Below are positions 1 through 8,585 of a DNA stretch of 64,000 nt, piece after piece. Under the pieces are notes generated by a model. That model had not been told where the DNA came from and did not search any database. It saw only the letters and a list, made by a program, of their open reading frames with translations. The DNA is from Methylopila jiangsuensis (lineage in GTDB: Bacteria > Pseudomonadota > Alphaproteobacteria > Rhizobiales > Methylopilaceae), in the NCBI RefSeq assembly GCF_027922305.1, contig NZ_BSFK01000009.1, positions 62,001-126,000 of the forward strand. The letters are read 5' to 3'. A program made the translations under genes and the position numbers. How positions within the stretch are numbered: the stretch's first letter is position 1; each line of letters starts with the position of its first letter.

Positions 1-1066
1 AGGAGCCGCGAACGACGTCTCCGGTTTGCGCGACGTAGACCAGCGCGGCCGCGAGTGGCGGCGTCACGCAGGGGCCGACGATGAGCGCGGACACGAAACC
101 AAGAAGCGCCGAGCCGGAAACTGAGCCTCGCGCCCGCGCGGCCGTTCCCGCGAAGCGCGATGAGAGCGCGGTCGGCGCCTGAAAATGGAAGACATCAAAC
201 ATGGACAGCGCCAGCGCCACGAAGATGGCGCTTCCCACGATCAATGCGGCAGGCGTCTCCAGTGCTGTCTGAAGGTTCTGTCCGGACCACGCCGCCGCGA
301 CGCCGAGCATGCCGTAGGCCGTAGCCATGGCGAGAACGTATGAAACCGAGAGCGCGAGTCCTCGTCCCGGCGAGAGCGCTTCACCGGATCGCGCGAGGAT
401 GCCTACGAGGATCGGGATCATCGGGTACACGCAAGGAGTCAGCGCGAGCAGCAGGCCGAGCCCGAAGAAGGCCGCGAGCACGACGGTGAACTCACCTGTG
501 AGATTGGGTGCCAGGGCGGCCGGGAACGAGACATGAGATTCCGCGGATGCGCCGGGAACGGCTTCGTCCGAGACGTGATCCTGCAAATCGATTCCGTTCG
601 GCTCCGGCGTCGGCGACACGACGGTCTTTGCGTCGATTTGGCCTATGCGCTGAAGGTCGATCTGCTTGGTGACCGGCGGGTAGCAGATCCCGCGCTCGGC
701 GCAGCCCTGATAGGTCACCTCGAGCGGCATCGAACGATCGAGCCCGCCCGCATCGACCGTGCCGGAGACATTGGCGTCATAGATTTCCACGGGGCCGAAG
801 GTCGGGTCGTCCTTGGTCTTGCCCGCGGGCGTGGCGACCTGAAGAGACCGGCCGCCGGATTTCGCGGCGATCTTGTCCCGGTAGAGATAGACGCCCGGCG
901 CCAATGTCCATGAGAGCTTTATGGAGCCCTCTTCGCGGGTGGCGGCCAACGAAATCGCCTGCTGAGAGGTTGGAAACGGGTCCGCCGCGCGAGCAACTCC
1001 GTAAACCGCGAAGAGGGAGAAAAGAACGAGAACAGCCTTCGCGCCCGCTGGAATCCACATGCGCAT
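1..1066 (-). CDS. dsbD: Thiol:disulfide interchange protein DsbD, C-terminal part beyond window
   Basis: Carries electrons from cytoplasmic thioredoxin across the inner membrane to periplasmic thiol proteins. The reading frame is open from the ATG at 1066 to the left edge, so only about 355 N-terminal residues are visible. Residues 1-27 form a signal peptide ending VARA. The periplasmic alpha domain follows, with its redox pair in CAERGIC (Cys122 and Cys128). The membrane beta domain starts near residue 195 and holds LALTPCVYPMIP (Cys212) and, further on, GPCVTPPLAAAL, the two buried redox cysteines of the family. The remaining membrane helices and the C-terminal thioredoxin domain would lie off the window. 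An ATG at 1060 is an alternative start. Its place beside an arsenic operon, and a less GC-rich composition than the core genes, suggest island cargo (inference). Confidence 0.9.
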   Translation of the reverse strand, partial: MRMWIPAGAKAVLVLFSLFAVYGVARAADPFPTSQQAISLAATREEGSIKLSWTLAPGVYLYRDKIAAKSGGRSLQVATPAGKTKDDPTFGPVEIYDANVSGTVDAGGLDRSMPLEVTYQGCAERGICYPPVTKQIDLQRIGQIDAKTVVSPTPEPNGIDLQDHVSDEAVPGASAESHVSFPAALAPNLTGEFTVVLAAFFGLGLLLALTPCVYPMIPILVGILARSGEALSPGRGLALSVSYVLAMATAYGMLGVAAAWSGQNLQTALETPAALIVGSAIFVALALSMFDVFHFQAPTALSSRFAGTAARARGSVSGSALLGFVSALIVGPCVTPPLAAALVYVAQTGDVVRGS

Positions 1067-1190
1067 CGATAACCTCCGAGTGGAGGTCATGGGTCCGATG
1101 CTCAGCTTATCCCAACCTTAAGGCGTCGCCTGCACGGATGACTGAGTCCGCTTTTCGACATGACATGGAGTCCATTGTTGGTGCATCGGG

Positions 1191-2363
1191 CTATCGGTTG
1201 CGCGAGAGCGCAACCGTCGCAAGCAGGTTGGCCACAGCAAGTATGGCCAACACGCAGAGTGTAATGTTGGTCCCGGCCACTGAGATCACAAACGCGGCCG
1301 CGAAAGGCGCAGCCGCCTGGACGACAAGGTTCGGAGCCGCGAGCCGTCCCATGACGACCGCGTAGCGCTCGGCGCCGAACAGCGCGAGCGGGACCGTGCC
1401 GCGGGCGATCGACCACACGCCGTTCCCGGCGGCGTAAAGCACGACCGCGACCGCGACTGGCCCGGCTTCGAGCGCGAGCAGCACCACGCCGATGGCGACC
1501 AGCGCCCCGGCGCAGACGAGCGTCGCGGTCTGGTGGAGACTGTCGCCGACCAGCATCTCGACGACGCGGGCGCCGACCTGCGACGGCCCGATCAGCGCGC
1601 CGACCGCGACCGCCGCCGCGAGCGCCATGCCCTGGGCTTGCAGGATCGTCAGCAGGTGCACCGACACCGTCGTCTGGACCGCGCCGTTCGCCATCAGGAT
1701 CGCGGCCAGCAGCAGGAAGGTCCGGCGCTCGCGGGCGGTCGCCATGCCGGCGCCGGCTCGGTGGGGTGCGGCCGGGGCTTTTCGCGCCTCGCGCGGCAGC
1801 AGGAGGAACAGCGCCGGAGCCATGACGAGCATCTGGACGGCGGCGTAGGCGAAGCAGGCGCCGCGCCAACCGACATGCTCGACCGCGAGCGCCGACAGCG
1901 GCCAGCAGACCGTGCTGGCGAAGCCGCCGAAGAGGGTCAGGTTGGTGATCGCGCGCCTCGCGGAAGCCCCGAAGATCCTGCCGAGCGTCGAGAACGCCGC
2001 GTCGTAGAGACCGGCGCCCATGCCGAAGCCAAGCACCGCCCAGCCGAGAAGGTAGGTCGCGAGCCCGGTAGACAACCCGACCGCGGCGAGGCCCGCTCCC
2101 ATCAGCAGGGAGCCGGCCGCCATGGTCTGCCGACCGCCGAAGCCGTCGATCATGCGGCCCACGAACGGAGCGGCGAAGCCGGAGCAAAGCAGCCCGATCG
2201 ATCCGCCGCCGACCACCCAGGCCAGCGGCCATCCGGTGTCGGCGGAGATCGGAGTCGCCAAAACCGCGAGCAGGTAGAAACTCGACCCCCACGAGACGAT
2301 CTGGGCGATGCCGAGCAGCGGGACCGCGATCCTGCCGCTGGGCTGGGCCGCCGCCGTCTCCAC
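1191..2363 (-). CDS. MFS transporter in the arsenic operon
   Basis: 390-residue major facilitator with about 12 hydrophobic segments across its whole length and an early loop GRMIDGFGGRQTM matching the MFS signature between helices 2 and 3. It starts 3 bp after the arsH stop on the same strand, so it is almost certainly the last gene of the arsRBCH-type operon. MFS exporters in ars operons are known for trivalent or organic arsenicals (the ArsK type) and for 1-arseno-3-phosphoglycerate (ArsJ). ArsJ normally comes with a GAPDH gene, and none is visible here. An arsenical substrate is therefore inferred from context; the residues alone do not fix it. Confidence 0.8.
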   Translation of the reverse strand: METAAAQPSGRIAVPLLGIAQIVSWGSSFYLLAVLATPISADTGWPLAWVVGGGSIGLLCSGFAAPFVGRMIDGFGGRQTMAAGSLLMGAGLAAVGLSTGLATYLLGWAVLGFGMGAGLYDAAFSTLGRIFGASARRAITNLTLFGGFASTVCWPLSALAVEHVGWRGACFAYAAVQMLVMAPALFLLLPREARKAPAAPHRAGAGMATARERRTFLLLAAILMANGAVQTTVSVHLLTILQAQGMALAAAVAVGALIGPSQVGARVVEMLVGDSLHQTATLVCAGALVAIGVVLLALEAGPVAVAVVLYAAGNGVWSIARGTVPLALFGAERYAVVMGRLAAPNLVVQAAAPFAAAFVISVAGTNITLCVLAILAVANLLATVALSRNR

Positions 2364-2366
2364 CCC

Positions 2367-3077
2367 TCAGACGGCCCGCTTGAGGTCGACCCGCGTCTCG
2401 AGCGCCGCGACGCTTTCCTTCCGCTCGCTGTAGCGGTCGGTCAGGTGGTCGGAGACGTCGCGGGTCAGAAGCGTGAACTTCACCAGCTCTTCCATCACGT
2501 CGACCACCCGGTCGTAATAGGCCGACGGCTTCATCCGGCCGTCCTCGCCGAACTCCTGGTAGGCCTTGGCGACGGACGACTGGTTCGGGATCGTCAGCAT
2601 CCGCATCCAGCGTCCGAGCACGCGCATCTGGTTCACGGCGTTGAACGACTGGGAGCCGCCTGAGACCTGCATGACCGCGAGCGCGCGGCCTTGCGTCGGC
2701 CTCACCGAACCGACGCTGAGCGGGATCCAGTCGATCATGGACTTCATCACCCCCGTCATGGCGCCGTGGCGCTCGGGGCTCGTCCAGACCTGCGCCTCGG
2801 ACCAGAGCGACAGCTCGCGCAATTCGGCGACCTTCAGATGGTCAGCCGGGCCGTCGTCCGGCAGCGGAAGGCCCGCGGGGTCGTAGACCCGCGTCTCGCA
2901 GCCCAGCCGCTTCAGCAGGCGCTCCGCCTCGAGGGTCAGCAGGCGACTGTAGGAGACGGGCCGGAGCGAGCCGAAGAGCAGCAGCACGCGCGGCGGGTGG
3001 GTTGAGCGCGGGCAGTGGAGTTTGGAGAGGTCCGTCGGCCGGAAGCTGCCCTCGTCGAGACTCGGGAGGTCGTTCAT
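2367..3077 (-). CDS. arsH: Organoarsenical oxidase / NADPH-FMN oxidoreductase ArsH
   Basis: 236 residues of the NADPH-dependent FMN reductase fold. ArsH enzymes oxidise toxic trivalent methylarsenicals to the pentavalent form. The N-terminal half has the FMN phosphate loop [13 protein letters not shown], and the middle has [20 protein letters not shown], both typical of ArsH. The length agrees with the family. The start overlaps the arsC stop by 4 bp (ATGA), so the two are translationally coupled. It adds detoxification of methylated arsenic to the arsenate-reduction and arsenite-export genes around it. Confidence 0.95.
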   Translation of the reverse strand: MNDLPSLDEGSFRPTDLSKLHCPRSTHPPRVLLLFGSLRPVSYSRLLTLEAERLLKRLGCETRVYDPAGLPLPDDGPADHLKVAELRELSLWSEAQVWTSPERHGAMTGVMKSMIDWIPLSVGSVRPTQGRALAVMQVSGGSQSFNAVNQMRVLGRWMRMLTIPNQSSVAKAYQEFGEDGRMKPSAYYDRVVDVMEELVKFTLLTRDVSDHLTDRYSERKESVAALETRVDLKRAV

Positions 3078-3493
3078 GACGCTGGTCCCGCCTTCACGAC
3101 CTCGCCGTCCTCCTTGGTGAAGTCGCCAGGGAGAGGCGTCGGCAGGATCTCGAGCACGACCTCGGAGGGGCGGCAGAGACGCACGCCGCGCGAGGTGAAC
3201 ACGAACGGGCGGTTGATCAGGATCGGGTGGGCCAGCATCGCGTCGAGGATCGCGTCGTCGGTCACTGACGGATCGCCGAGGCCGAGCTCCGCGAACGGCG
3301 TTCCCTTCTCCCGTGCGGCATCGCGCGGGCCCAGCCCGGCGTCGGTGATCGCATTCGCAAGATCGTCGCGCGTCGGAGGAGCCTTCAGGTACTCGACGAC
3401 GGTCGGCTCGATCCCGGCGGCGCGGATCATAGCCAGCGTGTTGCGGGACGTTCCGCAGGCGGGGTTGTGCCAGATGGTGACGGCCTCGGTCAT
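3074..3493 (-). CDS. arsC: Arsenate reductase, glutaredoxin-coupled
   Basis: 139-residue ArsC of the thioredoxin-like Spx/ArsC fold, reducing arsenate to arsenite with glutathione and glutaredoxin. The catalytic cysteine is in [12 protein letters not shown] (Cys13), and the conserved arginine region [16 protein letters not shown] is present. It lies between acr3, 10 bp upstream, and arsH, which it overlaps by 4 bp. The product, arsenite, is the substrate of the Acr3 pump encoded just before it. Confidence 0.95.
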   Translation of the reverse strand: MTEAVTIWHNPACGTSRNTLAMIRAAGIEPTVVEYLKAPPTRDDLANAITDAGLGPRDAAREKGTPFAELGLGDPSVTDDAILDAMLAHPILINRPFVFTSRGVRLCRPSEVVLEILPTPLPGDFTKEDGEVVKAGPAS

Positions 3494-3503
3494 CTTGGCC
3501 TCC

Positions 3504-4559
3504 TCAGGAACGGGGTTCGGGGGCGGCCGCGCGAACGCCGCGGGCCTCGTACCACGGCTTCGAGCGGTTCACGATCCAGACCACCGACAGCATCACGGGG
3601 ACCTCGATCAGCACGCCGACGACAGTGGCGAGCGCCGCTCCGGACTTGAAGCCGAACAGGCTGATCGCCGCGGCGACCGCGAGCTCGAAGAAGTTCGACG
3701 CCCCGATCAACGCGGATGGCCCGGCGACGCAGTGCGCCTCCCCGGTCGCGCGGTTCAGCAGGTAGGCAAGCCCGGAGTTGAAGTAGACCTGGATCAGGAT
3801 GGGGACCGCGAGCAGCGCGATGACGGCCGGCTGCGCGATGATCTGCTCGCCCTGGAAGGCGAACAGCAGGACCAGCGTCGCGAGCAGGGCAATTAGCGAG
3901 AGCGGCTGGATCTTCGCCAGCAAGCGGTCGAGCGCTGCCTGTCCGCCGAAGGCCAGAACCTGTCGCCGCAGGACCTGCGCCGCGATCACCGGCACGACGA
4001 TGTAGAGGCCGACCGAGAGGACCAGCGTGTTCCACGGCACCGTGATCGACGAAAGCCCGAGCAGGAGCGCGACGATCGGCGCGAAGGCGACGATCATGAT
4101 CGCGTCGTTGACCGCGACCTGGCTCAAGGTGAACAGCGGGTCGCCCTTCGTCAGGTTCGACCAGACGAAGACCATCGCCGTGCACGGCGCCGCGGCGAGC
4201 AGGATCAGCCCGGCGACGTAGCTGTCGATCTGGTCGGCGGGCAGGTACGGCCGGAACAGCCAGCCGATGAACAGCCACCCGAGCAGCGCCATCGAGAACG
4301 GCTTCACCGCCCAGTTGATGAACAGCGTCACCGAGATGCCCCGCCAGTGCGAGCCGACCTCGCGGAGCGCAGCAAAGTCGACCTTCACCAGCATGGGAAT
4401 GATCATCAACCAGATCAGCACGGCGACGGGCAGATTCACGCTCGCGACCTCGATCGCGCCGATCGCCTGAAAGAAGCCGGGCGCCGCGTAGCCGAGCGCG
4501 ACGCCGACGACGATGCAGAGGAAGACCCAGACGGTCAGGTAGCGTTCGAACAGGGACAT
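3504..4559 (-). CDS. acr3: Arsenite efflux permease of the ACR3 family
   Basis: 351 residues with about ten transmembrane helices of the bile-acid/sodium symporter superfamily. ACR3 pumps export arsenite. The essential TM4 cysteine is in LLAAAPCTAMVFVWS (Cys126), and the conserved TM9 glutamate is in LIEVPVMLSVVWIVN. It starts 2 bp after arsR, so it is the second gene of the operon. It is ACR3 rather than the larger 12-helix ArsB type. Confidence 0.96.
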   Translation of the reverse strand: MSLFERYLTVWVFLCIVVGVALGYAAPGFFQAIGAIEVASVNLPVAVLIWLMIIPMLVKVDFAALREVGSHWRGISVTLFINWAVKPFSMALLGWLFIGWLFRPYLPADQIDSYVAGLILLAAAPCTAMVFVWSNLTKGDPLFTLSQVAVNDAIMIVAFAPIVALLLGLSSITVPWNTLVLSVGLYIVVPVIAAQVLRRQVLAFGGQAALDRLLAKIQPLSLIALLATLVLLFAFQGEQIIAQPAVIALLAVPILIQVYFNSGLAYLLNRATGEAHCVAGPSALIGASNFFELAVAAAISLFGFKSGAALATVVGVLIEVPVMLSVVWIVNRSKPWYEARGVRAAAPEPRS

Positions 4560-4561
4560 GG

Positions 4562-4933
4562 TCAGGCCCTGGCGGCCGGGCCGCAGCAGCCCTTCTCGAG
4601 CTGCTCGAAGACGGGCGCGCAGACCTCCGGATGGCCCTTGCAGCAGTCCTCGAGCAAGTAGTTCACGAGGTCGCGCATGCCCTCGAAGTTCGCGGCGTAC
4701 AGGATCGAGCGCCCGTCGCGGACGCCGGTGATCAGCCCGGCCCGCACGAGGATCGCGAGGTGGGTCGACAGCGTATTCTGCAGGCAGCCAAGCGCGTCGG
4801 CGATACCGCCCGCGGGCTGAGGCGCGGGAGCCGTCGTGACGAGGTGCCGGAAGATGCGGAGCCGCGTCTGCTGTCCGAGGGCGGATAGAGAGTCGAGGGC
4901 GCTAGCTTCCCGGTCGGTTGAAGGGTCAGGCAT
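4562..4933 (-). CDS. arsR: ArsR-family arsenite-responsive repressor
   Basis: 123-residue winged-helix repressor and first gene of the ars operon. The DNA-recognition helix is in LGCLQNTLSTHLAILVRAGL, followed by the wing GVRDGRSILYAA. The C-terminus is cysteine-rich (EDCCKGHPEVC and later GCC), which fits the ArsR class that binds As(III) through C-terminal cysteines rather than an alpha-3 CVC motif. Two palindromes lie 30-65 bp upstream and are the likely operators. Arsenite binding should release the repressor and switch on arsR-acr3-arsC-arsH-MFS. Confidence 0.94.
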   Translation of the reverse strand: MPDPSTDREASALDSLSALGQQTRLRIFRHLVTTAPAPQPAGGIADALGCLQNTLSTHLAILVRAGLITGVRDGRSILYAANFEGMRDLVNYLLEDCCKGHPEVCAPVFEQLEKGCCGPAARA

Positions 4934-4962
4934 GCCGTGCCTCCAGGGTCAGCGAAGGCAGC

Positions 4963-4998
4963 TATATCGATATATCAATAAATGTCGATATGACATTT
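4963..4998. promoter_or_regulatory. Twin palindromic operators of the ars operon
   Basis: Two perfect inverted repeats sit directly upstream of arsR. One is the 12-bp palindrome TATATCGATATA (4963-4974). The other has 7-bp arms AAATGTC and GACATTT around GATAT (4980-4998). The AT-rich, ATCGAT-centred pattern resembles ArsR/SmtB operators. Placement 30-65 bp before the repressor start fits an autoregulated promoter. Protein binding is inferred, not shown. Confidence 0.7.
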
Positions 4999-5568
4999 CA
5001 GAATCGAATGTCGGCTTTCGGAACCGGAGCGCAGGACCGCTGTTGGCGCCAATCCGACCTAGCGACCGTTCCAGATCGCGGGTCAGCTCTGGCCGACCCA
5101 ATCAGCGATGTATCTCTCGCTGTCGAATGTAACTGGCTAACGCTTTCGACGCAGAAATCCTCATTTATGAAGCGTTAACTTCAATTCATCGATCAAATTT
5201 ACTTGCAGCCACATTCGCCGGCATAGTGACACAATAAGCCACTGTTATTCCGCGTGGCCGACAAAGCTCTGCGCTTCGCTGCCGCCGGCATTACAAGTGC
5301 GCCAACCTGAAACAAAGGGTTGGCTGTAGGAGCGTTAAAAATTAAAGCCACCATCATGGCGTGGCCGAAACGAAAGCCGTCCGACTTCAAGTCGGGCGGC
5401 TTTTTTGCGCGTCGAGACTACAGTCTCGCTTGATGTCGCGCGCCCCACCAGCTTCAGGCTTCGCCTGCTAATTTCCGCCGCTTTGGACACGTTCTCATAT
5501 TCGATATCTGACCGTCCAGCCGACCCACGGCCGATCCCAAACTGAAAATCCGCTACTTCTGATACCGG
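4999..5568. other. AT-rich non-coding tail of the arsenic island
   Basis: About 570 bases with no convincing gene on either strand. The composition differs sharply from the rest: 52 of 120 bases (43%) are G or C between 5101 and 5220, whereas core genes in the window are far richer. It contains a hairpin GCCAACC/GGTTGGC (5301-5307 and 5318-5324) followed 50 bp later by a strong rho-independent terminator reading rightward. A short plus-strand transcript could therefore exist. The right edge abuts the broken yifB gene. No transposase, integrase or clear long terminal repeat was found in it. Confidence 0.6.
5376..5406 (+). terminator. Rho-independent terminator in the island tail
   Basis: Ten-base arms GCCGTCCGAC and GTCGGGCGGC (one G-T pair) around loop TTCAA, followed directly by TTTTTT at 5401-5406. 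It reads on the plus strand, yet no plus-strand gene precedes it in the window. It may end a small RNA or be a remnant of the element. Confidence 0.75.
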
Positions 5569-6219
5569 TTACAACATCAGCAGGTTGTGGCCGCCGGCGG
5601 CCGCGATCTCCAGCGCCCGTTTGGCGCTTTCCTGGCCGCGCACGTCCCGGAGGTCCGCGGCCACGGCGCCGGTGTCCGGCAGGCTGGCGGAGGGCCGCGC
5701 CAGAATCTGGGTTCCCTTGAGATGGTTCGCGATCTGGATCAGCGAGCGGGGCGCGACGATGGGCAGGTCGGCGCTGGCCCAGGCGGCCTCCGGGCCGCAA
5801 GCCTCGGGGCAGATCAGCATGTGCCCGCGGGCGTGGGCGGCCACCGCCGCCGGCAGCGCGCCGGACACGGGCGCGAGCGTGCCGTCGAGCGCCAGTTCGC
5901 CGAGCACGGTGCAGTCGGACAGCGCATCCGGCGGAAGGGCGCCCAGCGCCGCCATCAGCCCGAGCGCGATCGGCAGGTCGAAATGCGACCCCTCCTTGGG
6001 CAGGTCCGCCGGGGCGAGGTTCACGGTGATGCGCCGGGGCGGCAGCGCAAGGCCCGAGGCCACCAGCGCGGCCCGCACCCGCTCCCGCGCCTCCGTCACC
6101 GCCTTGTCCGGCAGGCCGACCACATGGAACGCCGGCAGGCCGGGCGCCACCTGCACCTGGACGTCCACGGCCCGCGCCTCGACGCCCTCGAAGGCGACGG
6201 TGGAGACCCATGTGACCAT
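5569..6219 (-). pseudogene. comM: Truncated YifB/ComM AAA+ helicase-like gene (N-terminal part only)
   Basis: 216 residues remain of a protein of about 510. YifB/ComM is a Mg-chelatase-like AAA+ protein that helps natural transformation by branch migration. The N-terminal Lon-protease-like domain is complete (VVGLPDKAVTEARERVRAAL, NLAPADLPKEGSHFDLPIAL). The sequence continues through VRGQESAKRALEIAAAGG into HNLLML and then meets TAA at 5571-5569. In intact homologues the P-loop GPPGSGKS follows at once. The bases after the stop (toward lower coordinates) do not encode it in any frame, so this is a break by insertion or deletion, not a point mutation. Without P-loop, Walker B and C-terminal domains the product should not act as an ATPase. 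Confidence 0.9.
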
Positions 6220-6314
6220 GCCCTGCCGCGCCCCCGCCCGCCGTCGCTCTGCCTCAGGCGGATCGTAGACGAGCGAATGGCGGCGTCAAGAACAATAAGA
6301 GAACACGCTGCCGG

Positions 6315-7232
6315 TCACGGCGCCCGGATGACGTCCGTGCAGGCGGCCGGCAGGTCGGCCAGCGTCATGGGCGGGCGCGGCTTCGGCGGAATCTTCGGCG
6401 GCCGGGGGAACAGGCGGCCGGGGGTGAACCACCAGTCCAGATCCTTGCCGCAGCCCTCGCCTTCCTTGGGCTCCACCTGCGGCTTGCAGGAGGCCTCGCC
6501 CGCCGGGCAGCCGATGCGCACATGGAAATGATAGTCGTGGCCCCAGACGGGACGCACCTTCTGCAGCCAGCTTCGGTCGCCCCTGGCCTGCTCGCACAGC
6601 GCCTTCTTGATGGCGGGGTTCACCAGCACCCGCTCCACCGCGCCGTCGGTGGCCGCGGCGCGGATCACCTTGAGGTGGTCCGGCGTCCAGAAGCCGTTCA
6701 CATGGGTGCGCTCCGGCGCCACCACCAGCGTGGACATCAGCGTCTCCCGCTGGGCCATCGACAGCTGCGCCGGCGGCATGGGCCGCAGCCAGATGTCCAC
6801 GTCGAGGCCGATCTGGTGCGAGGCGTGGCCCTTCAGCATGGGGCCGCCCCGGGGCTGGGACAGGTCGCCCACCAGCACGCCCGGCCAGGCGGTGGCGGCG
6901 GCCACCTTCCTGGAGAAGCGCTGGATGAAGGAGACCAGCGCCAGCCGCCCGTAGAAGCGGTTGCGGGAGGGGCGCATCACCTGCCAGGTCGGCCCGGTCA
7001 GCGGCAGGGTGGAGGCGCTGGCGAGGCAGCCCTTGGAGTAGAAGCCGATGGAGGACTCGCGCCCGCCGCTGGGCGTCCGCGCCCGGCCGAACAGCTCTTT
7101 CGCGGGGGTCGAGGCCGTGATCGGCGGCATGGGGCCAAGCCTGAACCCTTGCGGCGTCACGTCCTGCGCGGCGGCGCCGCAGGCGCCGGCGAGGAACAGC
7201 GCGGCGGCGGCCGCGGCGCGCGCGGCCCTCAT
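6315..7232 (-). CDS. mepA: Penicillin-insensitive murein endopeptidase
   Basis: 305-residue periplasmic metallopeptidase (family M74) that cuts peptide cross-links in murein. A signal peptide [16 protein letters not shown] ends near AAAQD. Zinc ligands are visible in [13 protein letters not shown] (His and Asp) and in [14 protein letters not shown] (HxH). The start at 7232 is chosen because it gives the signal peptide and overlaps the gshB stop by 4 bp; longer upstream reading lies inside gshB. The C-terminal proline-rich tail is usual for alphaproteobacterial MepA. Confidence 0.94.
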   Translation of the reverse strand: MRAARAAAAAALFLAGACGAAAQDVTPQGFRLGPMPPITASTPAKELFGRARTPSGGRESSIGFYSKGCLASASTLPLTGPTWQVMRPSRNRFYGRLALVSFIQRFSRKVAAATAWPGVLVGDLSQPRGGPMLKGHASHQIGLDVDIWLRPMPPAQLSMAQRETLMSTLVVAPERTHVNGFWTPDHLKVIRAAATDGAVERVLVNPAIKKALCEQARGDRSWLQKVRPVWGHDYHFHVRIGCPAGEASCKPQVEPKEGEGCGKDLDWWFTPGRLFPRPPKIPPKPRPPMTLADLPAACTDVIRAP

Positions 7233-8185
7233 GCGGCGGCCCCCGCCCGGCGATGCTCGATCGCGTCCCAGGTCATGGCGGCGGCGTCCGGCCCGCCGAG
7301 CCGCTTCACCGCCCGGATGCCGGTGGGGGAGGTGACGTTGATCTCGGTGAGCCAGCCGTCGATCACGTCGATGCCGACGAAGATCAGCCCGCGCCGCTTC
7401 AGCTCCGGCCCGAGCGCGTCGCAGATCTCGCGCTCCCGGAAGGTGAGGTCGGTGGCGGCGGCGGCGCCGCCGCGCACCATGTTGGAGCGCAGGTCGCCCT
7501 TGGCGGGCACGCGGTTCACCGCGCCGGCGAACTGGCCGTCCACCAGCAGGATGCGCTTGTCGCCCTCGGACACCTTGGGCAGGAATTTCTGCGCCATCCA
7601 CGGCTCCCGGAAGGTGGTGGAGAACAGGTCGAACAGCGAGCCGTAGTTCAGGTCGTCGGCCGTCAGGCGGAACACCGCCGCGCCGCCGTTGCCGTAGAGC
7701 GGCTTCACCACGATGTCGCCGTGCTCGGCCCGGAAGGCGTCGAGCTCGGCCCGGTCGCGCGTCACCAGCGTCGGCGGCATCAGATGGGGGAAGTCGAGCA
7801 CGAAGATTTTCTCCGGCGCGTTCCGCACATGGGCGGGGTCGTTCACCACCAGCGTCTTCGGATGCACCCGCTCCAGCAGATGGGTGGTGGTGACATAGGC
7901 CATGTCGAAGGGTGGGTCCTGCCGCAGCAGCACCACGTCCGCGTCGCGGGACAGGACGAGCCGGGTCTCGTCGCCGAGCGTCACATGGTCGCCGGCGAGG
8001 TCGCGCACCTCCGCGGGGCGGGCGCGGGCCACCACCTCGCCGTCCGACAGGCTGAGCCGCTCGGGCGCGTAGACATGCAGGCTGTGGCCGCGGGCCTGCG
8101 CCTCCAGCATCAGGGCGAAGGTGCTGTCGCCCGCGATGTTGATGCGCTCGATCGGGTCCATCTGCACGGCGACGCGAAGCGACAT
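7229..8185 (-). CDS. gshB: Glutathione synthetase
   Basis: 318-residue ATP-grasp enzyme joining gamma-glutamylcysteine and glycine. Family blocks are seen in order: [20 protein letters not shown] at the N-terminus, [27 protein letters not shown] (ATP-binding), and [19 protein letters not shown] near the C-terminus. The length is standard. It sits between yraN and mepA, overlapping mepA by 4 bp. Glutathione made here would also feed the glutaredoxin-dependent ArsC encoded at the left end. Confidence 0.97.
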   Translation of the reverse strand: MSLRVAVQMDPIERINIAGDSTFALMLEAQARGHSLHVYAPERLSLSDGEVVARARPAEVRDLAGDHVTLGDETRLVLSRDADVVLLRQDPPFDMAYVTTTHLLERVHPKTLVVNDPAHVRNAPEKIFVLDFPHLMPPTLVTRDRAELDAFRAEHGDIVVKPLYGNGGAAVFRLTADDLNYGSLFDLFSTTFREPWMAQKFLPKVSEGDKRILLVDGQFAGAVNRVPAKGDLRSNMVRGGAAAATDLTFREREICDALGPELKRRGLIFVGIDVIDGWLTEINVTSPTGIRAVKRLGGPDAAAMTWDAIEHRRAGAAA

Positions 8186-8210
8186 GGAACGGACTCCTCG
8201 AAACGGAACG

Positions 8211-8585
8211 CTACAGCCCGAAGGCGTTCGGCAGCAGGCGGGGCGGACGGCGCGGCGCCACCAGCGCCACGTCGAACCGGATCACATATCCGGCATAAGC
8301 GGGATGGCGCGCAAGGAAGGCCTCCGCCGCGCGGCGGATGCGGGCCTGCTGGCGCGGCGCGACGGCGGCGAGGGCTGCGTCCAGGTCATCGCGGGCCTTC
8401 ACCTCCACAAAGGCGAGGGTGCGGCCGCGGCGGGCCACCAGATCCACCTCGCCGGGGCCGTCGGAGAAGCGGCGGGCGAGGATGCGCCAGCCGGTCAGCC
8501 GCAGGCGCCACGCCACCAGCGTCTCCGCGGACAGGCCGCGCGCGACGGCGGCGCGGCGTTTCGCGGAGGCGCCGCCGTCGCTCAT
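8211..8585 (-). CDS. yraN: YraN/UPF0102 family predicted endonuclease
   Basis: 124-residue protein of the Holliday-junction-resolvase-like fold. The core motif runs [21 protein letters not shown], whose Glu, Asp, Glu and Lys match the restriction-endonuclease-like catalytic pattern. The start overlaps the rsmI stop by 4 bp, the conserved rsmI-yraN gene pair in proteobacteria. The cellular role of the family is not settled. Confidence 0.93.
   Translation of the reverse strand: MSDGGASAKRRAAVARGLSAETLVAWRLRLTGWRILARRFSDGPGEVDLVARRGRTLAFVEVKARDDLDAALAAVAPRQQARIRRAAEAFLARHPAYAGYVIRFDVALVAPRRPPRLLPNAFGL

Noticed and set aside
5199..5390. 63-codon minus-strand frame in the island tail
   Set aside because: No ribosome-binding site or family resemblance. 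It overlaps hairpin structures in an AT-rich non-coding region.
5355..5435. 25-codon plus-strand frame MAWPKRKPSDF... spanning the terminator
   Set aside because: Its middle is the terminator stem itself, so translation would run through the hairpin. Most likely chance.
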